Source: Rugamonas sp. (lineage in GTDB: Bacteria > Pseudomonadota > Gammaproteobacteria > Burkholderiales > Burkholderiaceae_D). From it: a stretch of DNA of 49,291 nt. Positions 31,045 through 38,885 of this stretch are shown one piece after another; position 1 is the first letter of the stretch, and every line of letters begins with the position of its first letter. The notes below the pieces were generated by a model, which searched no databases, had not been told where the DNA came from, and saw only the letters and a program-made list of their open reading frames with translations. The position numbers and the translations under genes were made by a program. The stretch lies in assembly GCF_025354735.1 (NCBI RefSeq), contig NZ_JANXMI010000054.1:1-49291 (forward strand), in the 5' to 3' direction.

Positions 31045-32244
31045 TCATTTCACTTTGGGGTCGAGGGCGTCGCGCAGCGCGTCGGTGAACAGCGAGAACG
31101 CCGTCACCAGCAACGCCATGGCGACGGCGGCGGCGCTGAGCTGCCACCACTTGCCGAGGATGAGTTCGTTCTGCGCCTCGTTCAGCATGCTGCCCCACGA
31201 CACCACGCCGACCGGCACGCCGAAGCCGAGGAAACTCAAGATCACCTCGGCCTTGATGAAGCCGACCACCAGGATGGACATTTGCACCAGGGCCACGTGG
31301 CTGACGTTGGGGAAGATGTGCGAAAACATCTTGCGCCAGTCGGAGGCGCCGATGGCGTCGGCCGCCATCACGTATTCGCGTCCCTTGTGCTTGATGTACT
31401 CGGCGCGGATCAGGCGGAACGGGCCGGTCCAGCCGGTCAGGCCGAGGATCAGCACGATGGTCAGCACGCCCTTCTGTTGCAGTACGGCGGCCACGGTCAA
31501 GATCATCAGCACCGAGGGGATGGCCGTGAAGACGCTGTAGAACCAGTTGAAGAAGTCGTCGACGAGGCCGCCGTAATAGCCGGCCACGGCGCCGAACGCC
31601 GTGCCCAGCGCCACCGCCAGCGCGGCCGCGACGAGGCCGACGACGATGGAGGTTTCGCCACCCTTGACGGTTTTTTTCAGGATGTCGTGGCCCCATTTGT
31701 CGGCGCCGAACGGCAGCGTCGGGCGGCGCGGCGCGGCGGCGTGGCGGCCGGACTTGGCGAGGCCGGCGCGCAGGTCGGCGAGGTCGGAGGCCAGCGGATC
31801 GCTCAGGCCGTAGAGCTCGGGCGGCGCGTCCGGCGTGCGGCCCAGTTGCGCGCGCAGGGCGGCGATGTCGTCGGCCAGCGGGTCGAACACGTTGACCGGG
31901 GCCGGCAAGGCGCCGGCCGCATCGAACGCGCCGCGTTCGCTGTCCATCCGCGCGCCGCGTTCCTTGTCCATCCGGGCGCCGCGTTCGCTGTCCATCTGCG
32001 CGCCGCGTTCACCGTCCGACTGCGCGCCCAGCCACGTCGGCGGCGCGTAGTTGACGCCGACCTCCTCTTCCCAGTCCGATACGATCAGGCCGCTGGCCGA
32101 CAGCGCCACCATCAGCAGCGCCGCGACCACGACGGCCAGAGCCGCCATCGCCACGCGGTCGGCCCGCAGGCGGCGCCAGGCGAGCGCCCACAAGCCCGAT
32201 GCGCGCCGGGCGGGAGGATAGGGCGATGTCGTCATGCCTGTCAT
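31045..32244 (-). CDS. yejE: Peptide ABC importer permease (YejE-like) with a repeat insert
   Basis: 399 aa from ATG 32244, which has AGGAAG at good spacing. N-terminal membrane helix (about 30-53), then a long periplasmic loop of ~150 residues, then the binding-protein-dependent permease core: KKTVKGGETSIVVGLVAAAL, EYVMAADAIGASDWRKMFSH with the EAA loop, and four more helices. Inside the loop are four copies of an eight-residue repeat (GARMDSER type), coded by a 24-base tandem repeat. The loop also has two ADLRAxL-like copies (DPLADDIAALRAQL and DPLASDLADLRAGL). YejE homologues have a loop here, but this one seems expanded. Confidence 0.93.
   Translation of the reverse strand: MTGMTTSPYPPARRASGLWALAWRRLRADRVAMAALAVVVAALLMVALSASGLIVSDWEEEVGVNYAPPTWLGAQSDGERGAQMDSERGARMDKERGARMDSERGAFDAAGALPAPVNVFDPLADDIAALRAQLGRTPDAPPELYGLSDPLASDLADLRAGLAKSGRHAAAPRRPTLPFGADKWGHDILKKTVKGGETSIVVGLVAAALAVALGTAFGAVAGYYGGLVDDFFNWFYSVFTAIPSVLMILTVAAVLQQKGVLTIVLILGLTGWTGPFRLIRAEYIKHKGREYVMAADAIGASDWRKMFSHIFPNVSHVALVQMSILVVGFIKAEVILSFLGFGVPVGVVSWGSMLNEAQNELILGKWWQLSAAAVAMALLVTAFSLFTDALRDALDPKVK
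31931..32026. repeat. Four-copy 24-base tandem repeat inside the YejE-like gene
   Basis: Units begin at 31931, 31955, 31979 and 32003 with consensus ccgcgttcgctgtccatccg plus gcg-type ends. The first three are nearly identical; the fourth has diverged. The frame is kept, each unit adding eight residues (G-A-R-M-D-S-E-R). Confidence 0.9.
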
Positions 32245-32255
32245 GGCTTCCTGTT

Positions 32256-33194
32256 TCAACTGAGCTGGACCCGCGGATCGACGGCCTGGTACAGCAGATC
32301 GGTCAGCAGGTTGAACACCATCGTCGCGGCGGCCACATACACGGTGATGGCTTTGATGACGGGGAAATCGCTGCGCTCGACGGCCAGTATCACTTCGCGC
32401 CCGATGCCGGGGATGCCGAAGAAGCGCTCCAGCAGGAAGGCGCCGATCAGCAGCGCCGGCAGGTTGGACATGACGTAGGTGATGATGGGGATGGCGGCGT
32501 TGCGCAGCACGTGGACCCACAAAATGCGGCCTTCGCTCAGGCCCTTGGCGCGCGCGGTGCGCACATAATCCTGGCCGGCCTCGTCGAGCACGAAGCTGCG
32601 GAACAGGCGCAGCGTCGGCGCGATGGAGACGGCCAGCCCGATCAGGATCGGCAGCGGCGCGTAGCGCAACAGGTTGCTGGACAGGCTGTCGCCCCAGCCC
32701 TGCACCGGGAACAGGCCCAGCTTGTACGCCAGCCCGTACTGGAACACGATGATGTAGACCAGGATGCTGACCGACATGCCGACGGTGCAGGCGATCATCA
32801 GCAGCCGGTCGGTCAGCGAGCCGCGCACGAAGGCGATGGCCAGCGCCAGCGCGATGCCGATCACGGTTTCCAATATCGTCAGCGGAATCAGCACCGTCAG
32901 CGACGGCCCCAGCCGCGTCGTGATGATGTGGGCCATGGTCTCGCCGGTGGACCAGCTCTGGCCGAAGTCGAAGCTCACGATCTGTTCGATGAATATCCCC
33001 AGCTGCACGTAATACGGCCGGTCGACGCCGAGCTGGTGGCGGATGTTGGCGATGCTGTCGGCATTGGCCATCTTGCCGGCCAAGATATAGGCCGGATCGC
33101 CGCCCACCCAATTGAACAGGATGAACACAAGCAGCACCACGCCCAGCATGGTGGGCACCATTTGCCACAGGCGGCGCAGGATGTAGGCGAGCAT
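32256..33194 (-). CDS. yejB: Peptide ABC importer permease (YejB-like)
   Basis: 312 aa, six membrane helices. N-terminus MLAYILRRLWQMVPTMLGVV and the EAA loop DYVRTARAKGLSEGRILWVH are typical of the DppB/OppB class; VERSDFPVIKAITVYVAAAT then DPRVQLS closes the protein. Forms the channel with the YejE-like partner, whose gene starts 11 bases after its stop. Confidence 0.94.
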   Translation of the reverse strand: MLAYILRRLWQMVPTMLGVVLLVFILFNWVGGDPAYILAGKMANADSIANIRHQLGVDRPYYVQLGIFIEQIVSFDFGQSWSTGETMAHIITTRLGPSLTVLIPLTILETVIGIALALAIAFVRGSLTDRLLMIACTVGMSVSILVYIIVFQYGLAYKLGLFPVQGWGDSLSSNLLRYAPLPILIGLAVSIAPTLRLFRSFVLDEAGQDYVRTARAKGLSEGRILWVHVLRNAAIPIITYVMSNLPALLIGAFLLERFFGIPGIGREVILAVERSDFPVIKAITVYVAAATMVFNLLTDLLYQAVDPRVQLS

Positions 33195-33218
33195 GGTCAG
33201 CGGTCCCGGCGGCGGCGG

Positions 33219-35051
33219 TTAATGGGAGTCATGCGCGGAGTCCTGCGCGGAAGCCGGCGCGGCACGGCGGTCGGCGTCGATGTCGAGATACTGCCACTCC
33301 TGGAAAAAGATCGGGTGCTTTTTAAAGCCGAGCACGGCCGGCTGCGCCAACATATTGCGGTAGCGCGAATACGCCATCATCGCCACGCCGTTGATTTCCA
33401 GCTGGCGCGCCATCTTGTGGTACAGCGCGTCGCGCGCGGGACCGTCCGCCAGCTTGCGGCTGGCCTCGTACCACTGATCGTACTGGGCGTTCTTGTAGCA
33501 GGCGTTGTTGTTCTGGTAGACGTTGGGGCCGTAAAACAGCTGCATGAAATTATCGCCGTCCGGATAATCGGCCAGCCACTGGTAATTGCGGGTTTGCAGC
33601 TTGCACAGCGTCTCGGCCTTCTGGATGTCGCTGAACTGCATGCGCTCGTTTTCCATGTGGATGTGCAGCGCGTTATAAGTCTTGCGCCACATCTCGCCCA
33701 GCAGCACGCCGGCCGCCTCGTTGCGCGAGGCGTAGTGGATCAGCAGCGGCTTGCCGTCGGGCAGGCGGCGCCAGCCGTCCAGGCCCGGCTTGTAACCATA
33801 GCGGTCCAACAGCTCGTTGGCCAGCGCGGGATCGTATTTCAGCAGGCTTTTGTAGTGCGGATCCTGGCCGGCCACGCCGGGAGGAATCGGGAAGTCGAGG
33901 CGCAGCGCTTCGCCGTTGAGCACCAGCGCGATTTCCTCGTCGACGTTGTGGGCCATGGCGATGGCGCGCCGCAGCGCGATCTTTTCCTTGCTCAGCCCGC
34001 CCAGCACGGGGTCCATCATGTTCCAGTAATAATAGGTCAGGTCGGGATCGACGATGCGCGACAGCTGCACGCCGCGCGCGGCCAGCTCCGGGCGCAGCTT
34101 GCCGTCCAACAGCGCCTTGGGCGCCAGCGGACCGTCGAGCCAGAACAGGTCGGCCTCGCCGCTGTTGAAGGACAGCCAGCGCGACTGGTCCTCCAGCTGC
34201 ACCGTCACTTCGATGCGGCCGATCTGCGGCATCTTCTTACCCTGCATCTGGCGCACGATGCGCCGGTCGTCGGCGTCGTCGCCGGCCTGGAAATTCCACA
34301 CGGCCGGCACGTGCTCCTTGTTTTCATCGAGCACGATGCGGCTGCCGCGCACCCACTCGCCGAGCTGGTAGAAACCGGTGCCGACCGGATGCGAGGCGAC
34401 CTCGCCTTTGGCGTCGCCGTACATGTCGACCACTTCGCGCGCCACCGCCGACAGCGGCACGAACGCCAGTATCATGCCGAGGTTGAAATCGGGCGCGCTC
34501 AGGTGGATGCGCAGCGTGTAAGGGTCGATCACTTCCAGGCCGGCGACCGGGCGGTCGTAATCGAAATGGCCGCTGAGCCTGGCCTGCCTGGCCAGTTCGT
34601 CGAGGCCGGCGATTTTTCCCTCCAGCATCCAGGTGTGCGGCGACGCCAGCCTGGGGTCGAACAGGCGCTTCCACGAATAGACGAAGTCGGCCACCGTCAG
34701 TTCGCGCCGCCGGCCTTTGAAGGCCGCGTCGGGCGTGAAATACTGGCCCTTGAGCAGGTGGATCAGATAGGTTTTGCCGTCGGCCGACACCTGCGGCAGC
34801 GCGGCCGCCTGCGGCGCCAGCTTGACCGGCCGGGCCAGGTAATCGTAGGTGAACAGGGTGTCGAAGATCGCTTGCGTGATGTGGCCGGTGTACAGGTCGC
34901 GGCTGACGGCGGGGTCCAGGCTGGTTTCGGCGGCCGGCAAGATGGTGCGCAACACCTTGACCGGCGCGGCCCCGACCGCGCAGGCGGCCGCGCCAAAAAA
35001 CACGGCGCAGCAGACGAGGCCGAACCAACGCGGAAGCCGAGGTAATTTCAT
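33219..35051 (-). CDS. yejA: Periplasmic peptide-binding protein of the ABC importer (YejA-like)
   Basis: 610 aa SBP_bac_5 family. Signal peptide LPRWFGLVCCAVFFGAAACA, then LDPAVSRDLYTGHITQAIFD (family start), and LTVADFVYSWKRLFDPRLAS. The C-terminal lobe carries NYQWLADYPDGDNFMQLFYG. First gene of yejABEF-like operon, ribosome site AGGG before ATG 35051. A weak promoter (TTGAGG, 16 bases, TATGCG) is possible in 35060-35120. Substrate likely oligopeptides, inferred. Confidence 0.93.
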   Translation of the reverse strand: MKLPRLPRWFGLVCCAVFFGAAACAVGAAPVKVLRTILPAAETSLDPAVSRDLYTGHITQAIFDTLFTYDYLARPVKLAPQAAALPQVSADGKTYLIHLLKGQYFTPDAAFKGRRRELTVADFVYSWKRLFDPRLASPHTWMLEGKIAGLDELARQARLSGHFDYDRPVAGLEVIDPYTLRIHLSAPDFNLGMILAFVPLSAVAREVVDMYGDAKGEVASHPVGTGFYQLGEWVRGSRIVLDENKEHVPAVWNFQAGDDADDRRIVRQMQGKKMPQIGRIEVTVQLEDQSRWLSFNSGEADLFWLDGPLAPKALLDGKLRPELAARGVQLSRIVDPDLTYYYWNMMDPVLGGLSKEKIALRRAIAMAHNVDEEIALVLNGEALRLDFPIPPGVAGQDPHYKSLLKYDPALANELLDRYGYKPGLDGWRRLPDGKPLLIHYASRNEAAGVLLGEMWRKTYNALHIHMENERMQFSDIQKAETLCKLQTRNYQWLADYPDGDNFMQLFYGPNVYQNNNACYKNAQYDQWYEASRKLADGPARDALYHKMARQLEINGVAMMAYSRYRNMLAQPAVLGFKKHPIFFQEWQYLDIDADRRAAPASAQDSAHDSH

Positions 35052-35176
35052 GCCATCCCTTGAATGATGATGCGCGTACGATAACGCATATTGCGTCCGC
35101 CGCCCACCTCAAACGAGAAAATGTCGCCGCAATGTATACGCGCGGCGCGCCCCGTCCTTATCCGCCCCTTAGCCGA

Positions 35177-36241
35177 TCACAGATCGTCGGACCGCAAGCG
35201 GCGCTGGCGCACGGCGGCGGCCAAGCCCTGCAGCACCTGCACGCTGCTGTCCCAATCGATGCAGCCGTCGGTGACGGACTGGCCGTAGACCAGTTCCTTG
35301 CCCGGCACCAGGTCCTGGCGGCCGGCCACCAGGTGCGATTCCACCATCACGCCGACGATGCGGCTGTCGCCGCCGGCCACCTGGGCGGCGATGTCGGCGC
35401 AGACCGGGATCTGGTTGGCCGGATTCTTCGAGCTGTTGGCGTGCGAAGCGTCTATCATCAGGCGCGCGGCCAGGCCGTGCGCGGCGATGGCCTGGCACGC
35501 CTCTTCGACGCTGGCGGCGTCGTAGTTCGGCGTCTTGCCGCCGCGCAGGATGATGTGGCAATCCTCGTTGCCGTTGGTCGACACGATGGCCGAGTGGCCG
35601 CCCTTGGTCACCGACAGGAAATGGTGGGGCTGCGACGCCGCCTTGATCGCTTCGACGGCGATCTTGATGTTGCCGTCCGTGCCGTTCTTGAAGCCGACCG
35701 GGCACGACAGCCCCGACGCCAGCTCGCGGTGCACCTGCGACTCGGTGGTGCGGGCGCCGATCGCGCCCCAGCTGATCAGGTCGGCGATGTATTGCGGACT
35801 GATGACGTCGAGGAATTCGGTGCCGGCCGGCAGGCCCAGCTCGTTGATGTCGCGCAGCAGCTCGCGCGCCATGCGCAGGCCGTCGTTGATGCGGAAGCTG
35901 TTGTCCATATAGGGATCGTTGATGAGGCCCTTCCAGCCGACCGTGGTGCGCGGCTTTTCGAAGTAGACGCGCATGACGATTTCCAGCTCGCCGGCCAGTT
36001 CGCGGCGCAGCTGCACCAGGCGGCGCGCGTATTCCATGGCCGCCTTGGGATCGTGGATGGAGCACGGGCCGACCACCACCATCAGGCGGTCGTCCTGGCC
36101 GTGCAGGATGCGGTGCAGCGCGAGGCGGGCGCCGGCGGCGGTCTGCTCGGCTTGCTCGGTGCAGGCGAATTCGCGGATCAGGTGCGACGGCGGGGTCAGT
36201 TCCTTCATTTCGCGGATGCGCAAGTCGTCGGTGCGGGGCAT
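35177..36241 (-). CDS. aroG: 3-deoxy-7-phosphoheptulonate (DAHP) synthase, AroG type
   Basis: 354 aa class I DAHP synthase, first step of the shikimate pathway (PEP plus erythrose-4-phosphate). Start ATG 36241 with GAGGAG. DDLRIREMKELTPPSHLIRE, VVGPCSIHDPKAAMEYAR, MRVYFEKPRTTVGWKGLIND, GAIGARTTESQVHRELASGL, and the HANSSKNP metal/substrate segment are all present. It reads closest to the Phe-sensitive AroG of E. coli, although Phe, Tyr and Trp isozymes are hard to tell apart by eye. Its leader holds an attenuator with Phe and Tyr codons, so expression should rise when charged tRNA-Phe or tRNA-Tyr is scarce. Confidence 0.95.
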   Translation of the reverse strand: MPRTDDLRIREMKELTPPSHLIREFACTEQAEQTAAGARLALHRILHGQDDRLMVVVGPCSIHDPKAAMEYARRLVQLRRELAGELEIVMRVYFEKPRTTVGWKGLINDPYMDNSFRINDGLRMARELLRDINELGLPAGTEFLDVISPQYIADLISWGAIGARTTESQVHRELASGLSCPVGFKNGTDGNIKIAVEAIKAASQPHHFLSVTKGGHSAIVSTNGNEDCHIILRGGKTPNYDAASVEEACQAIAAHGLAARLMIDASHANSSKNPANQIPVCADIAAQVAGGDSRIVGVMVESHLVAGRQDLVPGKELVYGQSVTDGCIDWDSSVQVLQGLAAAVRQRRLRSDDL

Positions 36242-36272
36242 GGTGTTTCTCCTCTGTGTTACGTCGGTACGA

Positions 36273-36304
36273 ATAAAAAAAACCGCCATCGCTGGCGGTT
36301 TTTT
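36273..36304 (-). terminator. Attenuator terminator of aroG
   Basis: In the minus direction AACCGCCA and TGGCGGTT (36300-36293 and 36288-36281) form an 8-bp stem with loop GCGA, extended by A-U pairs and followed by eight U. It sits between the leader peptide and aroG, 32 bases before the start codon. Confidence 0.88.
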
Positions 36305-36323
36305 AGGATTTGCTGGGATCTCG

Positions 36324-36416
36324 TTATGCTGCTACGTGAACCGGCCGCCACTCCACCGCCTTGGGGTTGGAATTGCTAAAATAAAAATAGCCGGTAAAGA
36401 AAACAGAGCTGTGCAT
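36324..36416 (-). CDS. aroG leader peptide, 30 aa, Phe/Tyr-rich
   Basis: Reading from ATG 36416 to TAA 36326-36324 gives a peptide starting MHSSVFFTGYFYFSNSNP, with Phe at 6, 7, 11, 13 and Tyr at 10, 12, then one Trp at 23. Six aromatic codons in eight positions, placed directly upstream of a terminator in front of aroG, are the hallmark of a pheL-type attenuator. The ribosome site is poor. The peptide itself probably has no function beyond ribosome position. Confidence 0.8.
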   Translation of the reverse strand: MHSSVFFTGYFYFSNSNPKAVEWRPVHVAA

Positions 36417-36452
36417 GAACGCGATCGATAAGCTGGTGAAAAGTGTTGAACG

Positions 36453-36482
36453 ACTATAGCAACGATCACGCCGGCTTGGCAA
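36453..36482 (-). promoter_or_regulatory. Sigma-70 promoter of the aroG leader
   Basis: Minus strand: TTGCCA (36482-36477), 18-base spacer, TATAGT (36458-36453). The transcript would begin near 36446, about 30 bases before the leader ATG, and lies just after the tldD stop. Confidence 0.65.
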
Positions 36483-36524
36483 GCTGATTATCGGTAGCCG
36501 CCCAGGCCGCCGCCACGCCGCCCC

Positions 36525-37985
36525 TCAGGCCGTGCCGCCGACGGTCACGCCGTCCACGCGCAAGGTCGGCTGGCCGACGCCGACCGGCACGCTCTGGCCT
36601 TCCTTGCCGCACACGCCGACGCCCGGATCGAGCTTCATGTCGTTGCCTATCATCGAAACGCGGTTCAGCACCTCGGGACCGTTGCCGATCAGCGTGGCGC
36701 CCTTGACCGGATAGGTGACCTTGCCGTTTTCGATCATATACGCTTCGCTGGCCGAGAACACGAACTTGCCGTTCGTGATGTCGACCTGGCCGCCGCCGAA
36801 GTTGACCGCGTACAGGCCGTTCTTGACCGAGGCCAGGATTTCTTCCGGGTCCTTGTCGCCGGCCAGCATGTAAGTGTTGGTCATGCGCGGCATCGGCAGG
36901 TGGGCGAACGATTCGCGGCGGGCGTTGCCGGTGACGGGCATCTTCATCAGGCGCGCGTTCATGGTGTCCTGGATGTAGCCCTTCAGGATGCCGTCCTCGA
37001 TCAGCGTGGTGCACTGGGTCGGGTTGCCTTCGTCGTCCATGTTGAGCGAACCGCGGCGGTCGGCCAGCGTGCCGTCGTCGACCACGGTGACGCCCTTGGC
37101 GGCGACGCGCTCGCCGATGCGGCCCGAAAACGCCGACGAGCCCTTGCGGTTGAAATCGCCCTCCAGGCCGTGGCCGATGGCTTCGTGCAGCAGGATGCCG
37201 GGCCAGCCCGGTCCCAGCACGATGGTCATGGGACCGGCCGGGGCCGGCCGCGCGTCGAGGTTGACGACGGCCGCCTTGACGGCGTCGGCCGCGTATTCTT
37301 CCAGCAGCGCGTCGCTGAAATAGCCGTAGTCGTAGCGCCCGCCGCCGCCGGACGAACCCATCTCGCGGCGGCCGTTCTGTTCCACGATGACGGTGACGGA
37401 CACCCGCACCAGCGGCCGGATGTCGGCCGCCAGCACGCCGTCGCTGCGCACCACCAGCACCACGTCGTACTCGCCGGCCAGGCCGGCCATCACCTGCACC
37501 ACGCGCGGGTCTTTGGCGCGCGCCATCTTTTCCACGCGCTCCAGCAATTTGACTTTCGCGGTGGCGTCGAGCGAGGCCAGCGGATCGTGCGGCAGGTACA
37601 GCGAGCGGCCGCCCTGCTGCGTCATGGTCGAGGCGATCTTGACCTTGCCGGAACCGGCGCGGGCGATGGTGCGGGTGGCGGCGGCGGCGTCGAGCAGCGC
37701 GCTTTCCGAGATCTCATCCGAATAGGCGAAGGCGGTCTTGTCGCCGGAAATGGCGCGCACGCCGACGCCCTGGTCGATCGAGAAGCTGCCGGTCTTGACG
37801 ATGCCCTCTTCCAGGCTCCAGCCCTCGTTCTTGGTGAACTGGAAGTAGAGGTCGGCGTAATCGACCTTGTGGGTGAACATGGTGCCGAGCGCCTTGAGCA
37901 GCTTGGCCTCGTCCAGGCCGAACGGCGTCAGCAGCAGATCGCGCGCGACGGCCAGGGTGGACAGATTCGGTTCAAATGGGATCAT
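36525..37985 (-). CDS. tldD: Metalloprotease TldD
   Basis: 486 aa. Zinc site [20 protein letters not shown] (HExxxH) and the later GCxxx-type C-terminal [20 protein letters not shown]. TldD works with TldE/PmbA to trim peptides. The TldE partner is not in the window. Co-oriented with the nitrilase-family gene and yhdP, a common Burkholderiales order. Confidence 0.96.
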   Translation of the reverse strand: MIPFEPNLSTLAVARDLLLTPFGLDEAKLLKALGTMFTHKVDYADLYFQFTKNEGWSLEEGIVKTGSFSIDQGVGVRAISGDKTAFAYSDEISESALLDAAAATRTIARAGSGKVKIASTMTQQGGRSLYLPHDPLASLDATAKVKLLERVEKMARAKDPRVVQVMAGLAGEYDVVLVVRSDGVLAADIRPLVRVSVTVIVEQNGRREMGSSGGGGRYDYGYFSDALLEEYAADAVKAAVVNLDARPAPAGPMTIVLGPGWPGILLHEAIGHGLEGDFNRKGSSAFSGRIGERVAAKGVTVVDDGTLADRRGSLNMDDEGNPTQCTTLIEDGILKGYIQDTMNARLMKMPVTGNARRESFAHLPMPRMTNTYMLAGDKDPEEILASVKNGLYAVNFGGGQVDITNGKFVFSASEAYMIENGKVTYPVKGATLIGNGPEVLNRVSMIGNDMKLDPGVGVCGKEGQSVPVGVGQPTLRVDGVTVGGTA

Positions 37986-38052
37986 GGTGGTGTCTTTTAT
38001 CAGTGTGGTGCAGATGGTGTCTTGCCATTGTAGAGGATACGCGGACGCGCCG

Positions 38053-38850
38053 TTACATGGTGCGGTGTTTCAGGGCCGGCAGGCTGGCGCGCACGCTGTC
38101 GATGAACAGCGGGTCGAGGTCGCCGTGCACCACGGCCTCGCCCTCCGCGTGCACGGCCTTGATGCCGCCCCAGGGATCGATCAGCATCGAGTGGCCCCAG
38201 GTGCGGCGGCCGTTCGGATGGGTGCCGCCCTGGGCCGCCGCCAGCACATAGCACTGGTTTTCGATGGCGCGGGCGCGCAGCAGCACTTCCCAGTGGGCCT
38301 GGCCGGTGGTGTAGGTGAAGGCGGCCGGCACCACGATCAGCGCGCACGGCCCCATGGCGCGGTACAGCTCGGGGAAGCGCAGGTCGTAGCAGACCGACAG
38401 GCCGACCCGGCCCAGCGCCGTGTCGACGACGCCGACGTGGCTGCCCGGCACGATGGTGCGCGACTCGTCGTACGATTCCGTGCCCTTGGTGAAGCCGAAC
38501 AGGTGGATCTTGTCGTAGCGGCCCGCGTGCTCGCCCCGCGGGTTGTAGACCAGCGTGGTGTTGAGCACCTTGCCCGCCTCGCCGGAGCGCAGCGGCAGCG
38601 TGCCGCCGATCAGCCAGACGCCGTGTTCGCGCGCCATGGCGGCCATGAAATCCTGGATCGGGCCGGCGCCGGGCGGCTCGGCCTGGGCCACCTTGTCGGT
38701 GTCGGCCAGGCCCATGATGGCCCAGTATTCGGGCAGCAGCACCAGCGCCGCGCCGCGGTCGGCGGCCTGGGCGATCAGGCGGCGCGCGGTGGCGATATTA
38801 TCCGCCACCGACGGCGAGGAAATCATCTGTACTGCTGCGACTGTATTCAT
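38053..38850 (-). CDS. Carbon-nitrogen hydrolase, Nit1 type (probable deaminated-glutathione amidase)
   Basis: 265 aa nitrilase-superfamily enzyme with the catalytic triad Glu ([10 protein letters not shown]), Lys ([11 protein letters not shown]) and Cys ([15 protein letters not shown]). Family members of this size next to yhdP/tldD are usually Nit1-like amidases that repair deaminated glutathione; omega-amidase remains possible. Start ATG 38850; 35 bases separate it from yhdP. Confidence 0.9.
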   Translation of the reverse strand: MNTVAAVQMISSPSVADNIATARRLIAQAADRGAALVLLPEYWAIMGLADTDKVAQAEPPGAGPIQDFMAAMAREHGVWLIGGTLPLRSGEAGKVLNTTLVYNPRGEHAGRYDKIHLFGFTKGTESYDESRTIVPGSHVGVVDTALGRVGLSVCYDLRFPELYRAMGPCALIVVPAAFTYTTGQAHWEVLLRARAIENQCYVLAAAQGGTHPNGRRTWGHSMLIDPWGGIKAVHAEGEAVVHGDLDPLFIDSVRASLPALKHRTM

Positions 38851-38885
38851 GGTCGTATCACCGCTCGGTTGTAGTGTTGTGTGGA

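Noticed and set aside
36273-36304. aroG-leader hairpin as a simple tldD terminator
   Set aside because: A promoter and leader peptide lie between the tldD stop and the hairpin, so it sits inside the aroG transcript; it may still also stop read-through from tldD.
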